This document shows, piece by piece, positions 36,146 through 43,540 of a DNA stretch of 43,540 bases. Every line of letters starts with the position of its first letter. The first letter of the stretch is position 1. This stretch comes from an uncultured Ruminococcus sp. (lineage in GTDB: Bacteria; Bacillota; Clostridia; Oscillospirales; Acutalibacteraceae): assembly GCA_902802795.1 (NCBI GenBank), contig CADCNI010000004.1:1-43540 (forward strand), read 5' to 3'. The notes under the pieces were generated by a model. It was not told where the DNA came from. It searched no databases and worked only from the letters and a program-made list of their open reading frames with translations. Made by a program: the position numbers and the translations under genes.

Positions 36146-36949
36146 ATGCGCAAGAAAATTGTCAAAAGCATTCTGGTCGTGGTTGCTACCCTGGCGGCAT
36201 CCCTGCTCTTCGGCATCATAGGCGTCGGCAGACGCTACAGCTCCATTATGCCTGCCGGTGCGCCCGTCAACGGCCGCATCGGAGCCGCTCTGGTTATTAC
36301 AGGGCTGCTGGTAGGGCTGGCCACTTCCGTATTTATACTGCGATATTTTATCTTCTTTACCCGCACACAGGTGATAGACGCCGTCGGCAATCCTCTGATC
36401 GACAACAGTTCTATTGCCATAGGCTCCGCAAATGTGCCGCCCATCGTCATTGCCTCCGCAGCCGCGCTGCTGAGCATGATTCTGATCGGCATAGGCTTCG
36501 GCATGATGTTTGACACTCTCACTATGTACATCCTGTACATCTGTTCCATTTCTTTCGTGTTCTTTTTGCTGGCCGCCATCCTGTTTCTCTTTTCGGTCAT
36601 CAAGCACAAGATCCGCCGTCGATTTGCATGGATTGCCACCAGCCTGTTTTTGGCGGTCGCGGTGATGATATTCAGCAAAGCCATTCCCTCTATCAATGAT
36701 CTCGGCGTCAGCGACAGTGAATTGACAGCCGTGACGGGAACTATTTCACGTACTTCTTCTTATTCCGGACTGCTGGCGGGTCCCGGCAAAACGACTGTTG
36801 TCATCAAAGGCACCAGCGGAGAAACCATCACGCTGCACTACAGCGGCAGCTATGGCGTTCTCAAAAAGAACAAGCGCTATACCTTTTATTATCTCCCTAA
36901 CACCAGACTCATCGACAAAATGGTGGAAGCGGAAACGATAAAATATTAA
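36146..36949 (+). CDS. Membrane protein of unknown function
   Basis: A 267-residue protein with four or five hydrophobic helices: about 7-27, 47-67, 99-122, 128-150 and 160-178. These are followed by a soluble C-terminal part of about 85 residues with beta-rich composition (TAVTGTISRTSSYSG, TTVVIKGTSGETITLHYSG and YTFYYLPNTRLI), which may face outside. This resembles other Firmicutes proteins with a small membrane bundle and a beta domain, but I do not recognise it by name. AAAGGA lies about 11 bases before the ATG. It stands alone, before the glycolytic genes and divergent from the unknown gene to its left. Confidence 0.65.
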   Translation: MRKKIVKSILVVVATLAASLLFGIIGVGRRYSSIMPAGAPVNGRIGAALVITGLLVGLATSVFILRYFIFFTRTQVIDAVGNPLIDNSSIAIGSANVPPIVIASAAALLSMILIGIGFGMMFDTLTMYILYICSISFVFFLLAAILFLFSVIKHKIRRRFAWIATSLFLAVAVMIFSKAIPSINDLGVSDSELTAVTGTISRTSSYSGLLAGPGKTTVVIKGTSGETITLHYSGSYGVLKKNKRYTFYYLPNTRLIDKMVEAETIKY

Positions 36950-36994
36950 ATGTAAAATAATCATAAAATATTGTTGCAAATCTCCCCTTTCCCC

Positions 36995-37023
36995 TTGCAA
37001 TTTCTGGAAAAATAATGTAGAAT
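36995..37023 (+). promoter_or_regulatory. Promoter of the glycolytic genes
   Basis: TTGCAA (36995-37000), 17 bases, then TAGAAT (37018-37023) lie about 37 bases upstream of the pgk ATG. Confidence 0.6.
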
Positions 37024-37060
37024 GATTAAAGCAATATTGCTATGAAAGGATGTATTACCC

Positions 37061-38269
37061 ATGAGTTCTCTTCTGAACAAAAAAAGCGTCGATGACATCG
37101 ACGTAAAAGGCAAGAAAGTTCTTGTGCGCTGCGACTTCAACGTACCGCTCAAAAACGGTGTGATCACTGACACCAACCGTCTGACCGCTGCTCTGCCCAC
37201 CATCAAAAAGCTGGTTGCCGACGGCGGCAAGGTTATTCTCTGCTCCCATCTCGGCAAGCCGAAAGGTGAACCCAAGCCCGAGTTGTCTCTGGCTCCCGTT
37301 GCCGCCAAGCTCACCGAGCTTCTCGGTCAGGAAGTCAAGTTTGCGGCTGATAATGAGGTTGTCGGCCCCAATGCCAAGGCGGCTGTTGAGGCTATGAAGG
37401 ACGGCGACGTGATTCTTCTCGAAAACACCCGCTACAGAGCAGAAGAGACCAAGAATGGCGAAGCTTTCTCCAAGGAGCTTGCTTCTCTTTGCGACGTGTT
37501 TGTCAACGACGCGTTCGGCACTGCCCACAGAGCGCACTGCTCCAACGTCGGTGTGGCAAGCATCGTCGATACCGCTGTTGTCGGCTACCTCATTCAGAAG
37601 GAAATCCAGTTCCTCGGCAATGCTGTTGAGAATCCTGTCCGTCCCTTCGTTGCCATCCTCGGCGGCGCTAAAGTGGCCGACAAGCTCAACGTCATCTCCA
37701 ACCTGCTCGAGAAGTGCGATACCCTCATCATCGGAGGCGGTATGGCATACACCTTCCTCAAGGCGCAGGGCAAGGAAGTCGGTACCTCTCTGGTAGACGA
37801 CACCAAGATCGACTACTGCAAGGAAATGATGGAAAAGGCTGAGAAGCTCGGCAAAAAGCTGCTTCTCCCGGTTGACACCACCATCACCAAGGAATTCCCG
37901 AATCCGATCGACGCGGAAATCGAAGTCACGGTTTCCGATACCATTCCCGCAGACATGATGGGTCTGGACATTGGCTCCAAGACTGCCGAACTTTACGCAG
38001 AGGCTGTCAAGTCCGCTAAGACCGTTGTATGGAACGGCCCGATGGGCGTGTTTGAAAACCCGATTCTCGCCAAAGGCACCATCGCTGTGGCCAAGGCACT
38101 CGCTGAGACGGAAGCAACCACCATCATCGGCGGCGGTGACTCTGCGGCGGCTGTCAACCAGCTCGGCTTCGGTGACAAGATGTCCCACATTTCCACAGGC
38201 GGCGGCGCTTCCCTCGAATTCCTCGAGGGCAAAGAGCTTCCCGGTATCGCCTGCCTCAACGAGAAGTAA
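37061..38269 (+). CDS. pgk: Phosphoglycerate kinase
   Basis: This glycolytic enzyme transfers phosphate from 1,3-bisphosphoglycerate to ADP. The 402-residue two-domain protein has the substrate-binding start [12 protein letters not shown] (20-31), the SHLGKPKGE loop, [20 protein letters not shown], and the C-terminal nucleotide domain with [18 protein letters not shown] and GGGDSAAAV. Length is typical. AAAGGA precedes the ATG by 11 bases. It leads the series pgk, tpiA, gpmI; a 413-base repeat-filled gap separates it from tpiA. Confidence 0.96.
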   Translation: MSSLLNKKSVDDIDVKGKKVLVRCDFNVPLKNGVITDTNRLTAALPTIKKLVADGGKVILCSHLGKPKGEPKPELSLAPVAAKLTELLGQEVKFAADNEVVGPNAKAAVEAMKDGDVILLENTRYRAEETKNGEAFSKELASLCDVFVNDAFGTAHRAHCSNVGVASIVDTAVVGYLIQKEIQFLGNAVENPVRPFVAILGGAKVADKLNVISNLLEKCDTLIIGGGMAYTFLKAQGKEVGTSLVDDTKIDYCKEMMEKAEKLGKKLLLPVDTTITKEFPNPIDAEIEVTVSDTIPADMMGLDIGSKTAELYAEAVKSAKTVVWNGPMGVFENPILAKGTIAVAKALAETEATTIIGGGDSAAAVNQLGFGDKMSHISTGGGASLEFLEGKELPGIACLNEK

Positions 38270-38282
38270 TTCTTCCATTAAT

Positions 38283-38310
38283 GTGAAGAGTGAAGTGTGA
38301 AATGTGAAAT
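38283..38310. repeat. Heptanucleotide repeat (GTGAA[G/A][A/T]) x4
   Basis: Four seven-base units GTGAAGA, GTGAAGT, GTGAAAT, GTGAAAT lie after pgk. They are the reverse complement of the units at 31535-31576, and 14 bases (38290-38303) pair perfectly with 38540-38553. Confidence 0.8.
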
Positions 38311-38334
38311 CACTGTCCACAACTTAGGGAAATA

Positions 38335-38436
38335 AATTCCCTCCGTCACGCCTGCGGCGTGCCACCTCCCTCAGAGAGGGAGGCGAAAAATGGCTCCCTC
38401 TTTGAGGGGGCTGTCAGCGTAGCTGACTGGGGGAGT
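38335..38436. repeat. Palindromic dispersed repeat between pgk and tpiA
   Basis: Two linked hairpin arms are seen, CACGCCTGCGGCGTG with CCTCCCTCAGAGAGGGAGG, then GGCTCCCTC with GAGGGGGC and GTCAGCGTAGCTGAC. The whole is an imperfect palindrome. From memory, closely similar units are scattered in many Ruminococcaceae and related genomes, which suggests a non-autonomous mobile repeat. The rest of the 413-base gap holds the heptamer arrays and no gene. Confidence 0.7.
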
Positions 38437-38539
38437 ACCAAGTCGTTACTTCTTTGTTGAATAAGGGTATATTTCTTATGCGTTTTTCTGTGATTGGCAA
38501 ATCGCATTGCACAGCACAACAGCCGTTATTATCACAGCA

Positions 38540-38574
38540 ATTTCACACTTCACCTTTCAAATTTCACACTCAAG
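38540..38574. repeat. Heptanucleotide repeat, degenerate, before tpiA
   Basis: ATTTCAC, ACTTCAC, CTTTCAA, ATTTCAC and ACTCAAG run in tandem. The first two units form a 14-base inverted repeat with the array at 38290-38303. Confidence 0.75.
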
Positions 38575-38682
38575 TAAAAGCGGGGCTGATTCCGTGCAGG
38601 CTTTGGACTGCTTTCCGGGGTCGGCTCCGTATTGCTTTTTCACGTAAACACCAAATCAATCTATACAAAGGAATGAATCAAA

Positions 38683-39450
38683 ATGAACAAAACACTTCGC
38701 AAGGCTGTTATCGCCGGCAACTGGAAAATGAACAAGACCCCCGCTGAAACCACCGTACTCATCAACGAAATTGCTCCCCTCGTCAAAGACGCGGACTGCG
38801 ACGTGCTCGTATGCGTTCCCTACGTTGATCTTCAGAATGCGCTCGAAGCCACCAAGGACACCAACATCAAGGTCGGCGCGGAGAACTGCCACTGGGCCAA
38901 GAGCGGCGCCTTCACCGCGGAAGTCAGCGCAGAAATGCTCACCTCTATGGGCGTGCAGTATGTCATCATCGGTCACAGCGAGCGCAGACAGTATTTCGGT
39001 GAAACCGACGCAACCGTCAACATGAGAACCAGAGCAGCCCTTGACGCGGGCATGACCGCCATCGTCTGCGTGGGTGAAACTTTGGAGCAGCGCGAGAGCG
39101 GCACCACCGAATCCCTTGTCCGTGAGCAGACCACCAAGGCGCTCGAGGGCATTTCCGCCGAGGAACTTGACAGAATCATCATCGCTTACGAACCTGTATG
39201 GGCTATCGGCACCGGCAAGACCGCTACCGCCGAACAGGCCAACGAGGTCTGCAAGATCATCCGCGATCTCGTTGCGGAGCTTTACAGCACCGATGCCGCT
39301 GACAAGCTGGTCATCCAGTATGGCGGCTCTATGAACGACGGCAACGCTGTTGAGCTTCTCGACCAGCCTGATGTGGACGGCGGTCTGATCGGCGGCGCTT
39401 CCCTTGTCGCCACTAAGTTTGCGGCAATTGTTGCGGCAGCGAGCAGATAA
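38683..39450 (+). CDS. tpiA: Triosephosphate isomerase
   Basis: This enzyme interconverts dihydroxyacetone phosphate and glyceraldehyde 3-phosphate. The 255-residue TIM-barrel protein has the substrate Lys15 in AGNWKMNKT, the catalytic His in [11 protein letters not shown], the catalytic Glu in [11 protein letters not shown] and the C-terminal phosphate loops QYGGSMN and GGLIGGASL. Length is standard. AAAGGAATGAATCAAA precedes the ATG. The next gene, gpmI, begins 22 bases after the stop, so the two are cotranscribed. Confidence 0.96.
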   Translation: MNKTLRKAVIAGNWKMNKTPAETTVLINEIAPLVKDADCDVLVCVPYVDLQNALEATKDTNIKVGAENCHWAKSGAFTAEVSAEMLTSMGVQYVIIGHSERRQYFGETDATVNMRTRAALDAGMTAIVCVGETLEQRESGTTESLVREQTTKALEGISAEELDRIIIAYEPVWAIGTGKTATAEQANEVCKIIRDLVAELYSTDAADKLVIQYGGSMNDGNAVELLDQPDVDGGLIGGASLVATKFAAIVAAASR

Positions 39451-39472
39451 CAAATATAGAAAGGACTTTTCC

Positions 39473-41008
39473 ATGAAAAAACCCCTTGTTCTTTGTATTA
39501 TGGACGGCTACGGCATTAAGGATCCCTACGGCAACGCCATTGTCGCCGCCTCCAAACCCCATCTTGACAAATTCTTCGCAGAAAATGCCTATACCACCAT
39601 TGGCGCATCCGGCATGGCGGTAGGTCTGCCCGACGGACAGATGGGCAACAGCGAAGTCGGCCACACCAATATGGGCGCGGGCCGCATTGTGTATCAGGAA
39701 CTCACTAGAATCACCAAGTCCATCGCGGACGGCGATTTCTTTGACAACGATGCCATGAAAGGCGCGATGGAAAACTGCAAGGCAAACGGCAGCGCGCTTC
39801 ACCTCATGGGTTTGATGAGTGACGGCGGCGTTCACAGCCACATCACCCATTTGTATGCCATCGTCGAAATGGCGAAGAAATACGGTTTGACCGAAGTGTA
39901 CGTACACTGCTTCCTCGACGGCCGTGACGTTCCTCCCGCTTCCGGTGCGGATTATGTTGCCCAGCTCCAGGAAAAGCTCGCGGAAATCGGCGTGGGCAAG
40001 GTTGCCACCGTCATGGGCAGATATTACGCCATGGACAGAGACAACCGTTGGGAACGCGTCGGCAAGGCATATGCCGCGATGGTGTACGGCGAGGGCGTTC
40101 AGAATCCCGACCCCGTCGCTGCAATCAAAGCCTCCTATGAGCAGATTGACGAGGAAGGTAAGAACATCACCGACGAATTTGTTATTCCGGTGGTTTGCAC
40201 CGAGGGCGCAACCATCAAAGCAAACGACTCCGTGATCTTCTTCAACTTCCGTCCCGACCGCGCCAGAGAGATCACCAGAACGCTGGTAGATCCCGATTTC
40301 AGCGGCTTCGAGCGCAGAAACGGCTTCTTCCCGCTCTACTATGTCTGCATGACACAGTATGACGCGACGATGCCCAATGTTAACGTAGCTTTCAAACCCC
40401 AGTCGCTCAAAAATACGCTGGGCGAATACATCTCCAACCTCGGCATGACCCAGCTCAGAATTGCGGAAACCGAGAAGTATGCCCATGTAACTTTCTTCTT
40501 CAACGGCGGCGTGGAAAAGCAGTATGAGGGCGAAGACAGAGTGCTGGTCAAGTCCCCCGCTGTCGCAACCTATGACCTCCAGCCTGAAATGAGCGCCTAT
40601 GAAGTGCGCGACCGTCTGGTCGAGTGCGTCCGCTCCGGCAAGTACGACATCATCATTGTCAACTTCGCCAACTGCGACATGGTGGGTCATACCGGCATCT
40701 TTGACGCGGCCAAGGCGGCCGTGGAAGCGGTTGACGCCTGCGTGGGCGATCTGGTCAAGGCGGCTGTTGACGAGATGGGCGGCGTGGTCATGATTACTGC
40801 CGACCACGGCAACGCTGATCAGATGCTCGACGAAAAAGGCGAGCCTTTCACAGCGCATTCCACCAACCCTGTCCCCTTCTGTGTGGTCGGCTACGACTGC
40901 AAGCTGCGTGATGGCGGTTGCCTCGCTGACATTGCCCCGACCATGCTCGAGGTACTCGGTATTGCCCAGCCCGCTGAGATGACAGGCGTTTCCCTGATCG
41001 AAAAGTAA
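39473..41008 (+). CDS. gpmI: Cofactor-independent 2,3-bisphosphoglycerate phosphoglycerate mutase
   Basis: This manganese-dependent enzyme converts 3- to 2-phosphoglycerate. The 511-residue protein is a member of the alkaline phosphatase superfamily with LCIMDGYGI (Asp11), the nucleophile Ser60 in [24 protein letters not shown], the GRYYAMDRD region and the metal site ITADHGNAD. The frame is open to 39404 inside tpiA, but the ATG at 39473 has AAAGGA eight bases upstream and starts at the first beta strand. Confidence 0.95.
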   Translation: MKKPLVLCIMDGYGIKDPYGNAIVAASKPHLDKFFAENAYTTIGASGMAVGLPDGQMGNSEVGHTNMGAGRIVYQELTRITKSIADGDFFDNDAMKGAMENCKANGSALHLMGLMSDGGVHSHITHLYAIVEMAKKYGLTEVYVHCFLDGRDVPPASGADYVAQLQEKLAEIGVGKVATVMGRYYAMDRDNRWERVGKAYAAMVYGEGVQNPDPVAAIKASYEQIDEEGKNITDEFVIPVVCTEGATIKANDSVIFFNFRPDRAREITRTLVDPDFSGFERRNGFFPLYYVCMTQYDATMPNVNVAFKPQSLKNTLGEYISNLGMTQLRIAETEKYAHVTFFFNGGVEKQYEGEDRVLVKSPAVATYDLQPEMSAYEVRDRLVECVRSGKYDIIIVNFANCDMVGHTGIFDAAKAAVEAVDACVGDLVKAAVDEMGGVVMITADHGNADQMLDEKGEPFTAHSTNPVPFCVVGYDCKLRDGGCLADIAPTMLEVLGIAQPAEMTGVSLIEK

Positions 41009-41016
41009 AACCTATT

Positions 41017-41172
41017 AAAATCCCGACTTACACACGGGTCATAAAAACATCGCGTTTACGGGGCAATAATCGTCATAATTATCGGAAATGGTGTTTTTGA
41101 TTTCCCAAAAAGCTGATAACGCAAACACGTCACTTCCCACTCAGTTGTGACCCACCTGCAAGTCGGGATTTT
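41017..41172. mobile_element. 156-bp MITE-like element with 8-bp target duplication
   Basis: The inverted ends AAAATCCCGACTT (41017-41029) and AAGTCGGGATTTT (41160-41172) are perfect over 13 bases, and an inner pair GGGTCA/TGACCC strengthens the fold. The element is flanked by identical 8-base direct repeats AACCTATT (41009-41016 and 41173-41180). There is no ORF inside. It sits right after the gpmI stop codon. Confidence 0.8.
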
Positions 41173-41195
41173 AACCTATTTACTACTATTGCAAC

Positions 41196-41247
41196 AAAAC
41201 CGGACAGACATGATTTTTCATAGGAAAACAGGTCTGTCCGGTTTTTT
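41196..41247 (+). terminator. Intrinsic terminator after gpmI, abutting the next ribosome site
   Basis: AAAACCGGACAGAC pairs with GTCTGTCCGGTTTTTT. The T-run ends exactly where the AAGGAG of the following HAD gene begins. Confidence 0.8.
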
Positions 41248-41262
41248 AAGGAGAATGCACCC

Positions 41263-41997
41263 ATGTATCAGAATTATATCTTCGACCTCTACGGCACGCT
41301 GGTGGATATCAACACCAACGAGGGGAAGCCATATCTCTGGAAAAAGACGGCGGAGCTGTACGCCTACCACGGCGCGCACTATACCCCTGCCGAATTCAAA
41401 AAAACCTATCTGCGGCTTTGTGCCTCCCACACGCAGGCGATGCGGGAGAAAAACGGCGCGAAGTATCCCGAAATTCAACTCGAATACGTCTTTGAGGATT
41501 TATTCAAGGAGAAGGGCGTCACCGTTTCGATGGACATCATCCGCACGATCGGACAGGCCTTCCGCACCATATCCACCAAATTTCTCTGTCTTTACGACGG
41601 CGTAACCGATCTGCTCGATTCCATCCACGCGACAGGCAAAAAGGCCTATCTGCTCTCCAACGCGCAGGAAATGTTCACTAAACACGAGATGATCGCCCTT
41701 GGCATTTACGATAAATTTGACGGCATTGTGTTTTCCTCCGACGAGGGACTTTGCAAGCCGGAAGAGAAGTTCTTCCGCACGGTGGTGGAGCGCTACGGAC
41801 TGCGCATCGACGAATGCATTATGATCGGCAACGACGCAGGCACCGATATCAAAGGTGCGAACCTCATCGGCATGGATTCCCTGTACATTCACTCCGACAT
41901 CTCCCCGAAGATCACCGACCTGACAGGTGCGGACATTCCCGCCACCTACAAAATCATGGACGGTGATTTCACCAAGGTCAAGGAATTGGTGCTGTAA
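41263..41997 (+). CDS. HAD-superfamily hydrolase with DxYGT motif
   Basis: The 244-residue protein is a HAD hydrolase of the phosphatase type related to YjjG/5'-nucleotidases. Motif I is FDLYGTLVD with nucleophile Asp8 and tyrosine at the place of the second aspartate. Motif II is LLSNAQ, motif III is the lysine in GLCKPEEKFF, and motif IV is GNDAGTDIKGA. A helical cap fills residues about 20-100. The substrate is unknown. AAGGAG lies nine bases before the ATG, straight after a terminator T-run, so expression needs read-through or a promoter within that region. Confidence 0.85.
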   Translation: MYQNYIFDLYGTLVDINTNEGKPYLWKKTAELYAYHGAHYTPAEFKKTYLRLCASHTQAMREKNGAKYPEIQLEYVFEDLFKEKGVTVSMDIIRTIGQAFRTISTKFLCLYDGVTDLLDSIHATGKKAYLLSNAQEMFTKHEMIALGIYDKFDGIVFSSDEGLCKPEEKFFRTVVERYGLRIDECIMIGNDAGTDIKGANLIGMDSLYIHSDISPKITDLTGADIPATYKIMDGDFTKVKELVL

Positions 41998-42010
41998 TCT
42001 TTTTTCAATC

Positions 42011-42056
42011 AAAACGGCAGCGATGTGACTGATAACACATCTGCTGCCGTTTTTTT
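42011..42056. terminator. Bidirectional terminator between HAD and GH3 genes
   Basis: AAAACGGCAGC and GCTGCCGTTTTTTT pair, with an inner ATGTG/CACAT pair, giving a strong hairpin with A and T runs. It serves both convergent genes. Confidence 0.85.
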
Positions 42057-43297
42057 CATGTATTTTTGTATAACCCCAGCCGCATTTTTAATTTCACAAT
42101 GCGCATGACCGACTCATCCACGCGGCTCTCCGCAATCTCACCGGACTGCACCGCACTGAGCACCGTCTGATAATCCTTCAAGGGATTCTTCGGTGCGCAC
42201 AAAATATCCACGCCCGCATTGACAGCCAGCACACAAACCTTACCACTGTCGCCGCCACTGTATTCATTGATCGCGCCCATTTCCAGACCGTCGGAAATGA
42301 TGACTCCTTCAAACCCCATCGTCTCCCTCATGAGAGACACCACATCGGGAGAAAGTGAACCGGGGGTTTCGCTGTCCACTTCCTTTATCACCGTATGGGT
42401 CAACATAATCGCGTCAGCTCCGTAACGAATGGCATTGACAAAAGGTATCAAATCCCTCGAAAAAAGTTCATCCAGCGTCTTTTCGTTGACCACAAGTTTC
42501 TCATGCGTGTCCCCCTCACTGTCGCCGTATCCCGGAAAATGCTTGACACAGCTCGCCACGGGATATTCGTTCATCGTCCGAACTACCGTTGTCACATACT
42601 CCGACGTCGCCTGCGCATCCTTACCAAAGGAGCGCTGATAGATAAAACCGCTCGATTTCTCGCAGACGTCGGCCACAGGAGCCAGATTCATGTTAATGTG
42701 GAGCGAATGAAGCAATTCGCACTTTTCGCGGGTATCCGATTCGATCAATTCATAACCGCCCGCTTTAAAGAGCGCCTGCGGCGATTGGAAGCGGCTGCTG
42801 CGCAGTCGGGTGTTCCGGCTGACACGCACCACGGTGCCGCCTTCTTCGTCCACCGCGACCAGCATTTTGCCGTCAGATGCATTTTGCAGTTGGTCAATCA
42901 TCTCCCGTACCTGATCGGCAGTCTTGCCTTTGAAATCTTCGGCAAACAAAACAACGCCGCCGGCATGGGTGTTGCTGACGATATCGGTGAATGGGCTGTC
43001 GGCATTATCCCGTACCATAAAAAGCAGGCCAACCTTTTGCTCCAGCGTCATCCCCTGCACAATCGCTTCGATCTCCTGCCTTTGCTGTTCTTCCTCGCTT
43101 TCGGGCTGATTCGTACTGTCTGAGGACGCAACAGGCGGAATAGATTGCCTTGGTTGCGTCTGAGATGGCGCACTCAGCAAATATTTCTTAGCCGCCACTA
43201 CCGACACCACCGTACACAGCAAAAAAATTACAACCATAAAATACAGCGGCGCGGGATTATCCTCTTTTCTGCCCCAGTTGCCCTGCACTTTCGCCAC
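42056..43297 (-). CDS. Membrane-anchored NagZ-like family 3 glycoside hydrolase
   Basis: This is a predicted extracellular beta-N-acetylglucosaminidase. About 413 residues: an uncleaved-type membrane helix (FMVVIFLLCTVVSVVAA, about 20-38), a Ser/Gln/Glu-rich linker, then the GH3 barrel with VAVDEEGGTVVR, KHFPGYGDSEGDTH (the His-Asp acid/base loop of NagZ) and GVIISDGLEM with the nucleophile Asp. It probably trims cell-wall fragments. The frame runs on to 43522, but that part is the translated dispersed repeat. The chosen start is a GTG at 43297 with GGAGG eight bases upstream. The ATG at 43318 has no ribosome site. Confidence 0.87.
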   Translation of the reverse strand: MAKVQGNWGRKEDNPAPLYFMVVIFLLCTVVSVVAAKKYLLSAPSQTQPRQSIPPVASSDSTNQPESEEEQQRQEIEAIVQGMTLEQKVGLLFMVRDNADSPFTDIVSNTHAGGVVLFAEDFKGKTADQVREMIDQLQNASDGKMLVAVDEEGGTVVRVSRNTRLRSSRFQSPQALFKAGGYELIESDTREKCELLHSLHINMNLAPVADVCEKSSGFIYQRSFGKDAQATSEYVTTVVRTMNEYPVASCVKHFPGYGDSEGDTHEKLVVNEKTLDELFSRDLIPFVNAIRYGADAIMLTHTVIKEVDSETPGSLSPDVVSLMRETMGFEGVIISDGLEMGAINEYSGGDSGKVCVLAVNAGVDILCAPKNPLKDYQTVLSAVQSGEIAESRVDESVMRIVKLKMRLGLYKNT

Positions 43298-43332
43298 ATT
43301 TAACGCCTCCGTTCCCATAGAGATAAACGCAG

Positions 43333-43360
43333 ATTGTAAACATGCTAATGCTGAGGTAAA
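43333..43360 (-). promoter_or_regulatory. Candidate promoter of the GH3 gene
   Basis: On the minus strand TTTACC (43360-43355), 16 bases and TACAAT (43338-43333) lie about 35 bases before the GTG start. Confidence 0.4.
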
Positions 43361-43379
43361 TGAGAATTTAGCGGGGGAA

Positions 43380-43540
43380 GAAAAAGAAGAAAAGCGAAGC
43401 GCAACTAGCGAGCGTATGCGAGCGCGGGAGTCCAGGGGGGCAGGCCCTCCTGGCAGGTCAAGGGCAGCGCCCTTGTGGGGAGTGGGGCAAGGCCCCACAA
43501 GCGCCGCAAACGGCGCGAGCAAGACGCGCCAAGGCCTAAG
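43380..43540 (+). repeat. Dispersed GC-rich repeat, copy A (empty MITE site), cut by window end
   Basis: This stretch shares GAAGAAAAGCGAAGCG, AGCGAGCGTATGCGAGCG and GGTCAAGGGCAGCGCCC with copy B at 34.5-34.8 kb, in inverted orientation. The join AACTAGCGAGC at 43403-43413 is uninterrupted. Several short inverted pairs (for example GGGGCAAGGCCCC) suggest folded RNA or DNA. It continues past the window. Confidence 0.8.

Noticed and set aside
41009-41180. The 156-base inverted repeat as the gpmI terminator
   Set aside because: It has no T-run after the stem, and a separate typical terminator follows at 41196-41247. The flanking direct repeats fit transposition better.
43298-43522. N-terminal extension of the GH3 protein
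   Set aside because: It is translated from the dispersed repeat. The GTG at 43297 has an ideal ribosome site and leads directly into the membrane anchor.

Overview
The window looks like a chromosomal segment of a Gram-positive Clostridia bacterium, probably a gut-type Oscillospiraceae/Ruminococcaceae relative. This rests on the gene set (CsoR, GSI-type glutamine synthetase without obvious Gram-negative features, SWIM-SNF2 helicase, pgk-tpiA-gpmI cluster), strong AGGAGG-type ribosome sites, some TTG/GTG starts, and short palindromic repeats of kinds I associate with that group. No rRNA, tRNA or CRISPR array was seen. The exact genus cannot be told from the sequence alone.

Region 1 (about 1-19.6 kb, minus strand) is one long capsule/exopolysaccharide operon of 17 genes. 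In transcription order it encodes a DegT/PLP aminotransferase, a PglC/WcaJ-type initiating sugar-phosphate transferase, a formyltransferase, a PIG-L deacetylase, a NeuD/PglD-type acyltransferase, a 3-hydroxyacyl-CoA dehydrogenase, a thiolase, two GT4 glycosyltransferases, a Wzy polymerase, a GT2-like transferase, a pyruvyl-transferase-family protein, a Wzx flippase, CapE-CapF-CapG (UDP-L-FucNAc synthesis) and a UDP-glucose dehydrogenase. The wzx-to-wzy core is clearly more AT-rich than its flanks, as expected for an exchangeable serotype cassette. The thiolase plus hydroxyacyl-CoA dehydrogenase next to a sugar N-acyltransferase is the most striking part: it suggests that the operon makes its own 3-hydroxyacyl-CoA (for example 3-hydroxybutyryl-CoA) to decorate an amino sugar.

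Region 2 (19.7-31.95 kb) holds a HAD phosphatase, a large SWIM-SNF2 helicase, an unusual P-type ATPase that lacks several hallmark residues, a membrane-anchored leucine-rich-repeat protein whose N-terminus is encoded by a 24/48-bp tandem repeat, and a csoR-copA copper operon. The copA gene carries a C-terminal CopZ-like domain with its own internal ribosome site, and the csoR promoter has a perfect CsoR-like palindrome in its spacer.

Region 3 (32-43.5 kb) is housekeeping: purC, glnA, two proteins of unknown function, the glycolytic genes pgk, tpiA and gpmI, a second HAD hydrolase, and a membrane-anchored NagZ-like family 3 glycosidase. The spaces between these genes are rich in small mobile repeats. 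They include a 156-bp MITE with TA target duplication sitting inside a dispersed repeat whose empty-site copy is also in the window, another 156-bp element with an 8-bp target duplication after gpmI, heptanucleotide tandem repeats, and a palindromic repeat between pgk and tpiA.
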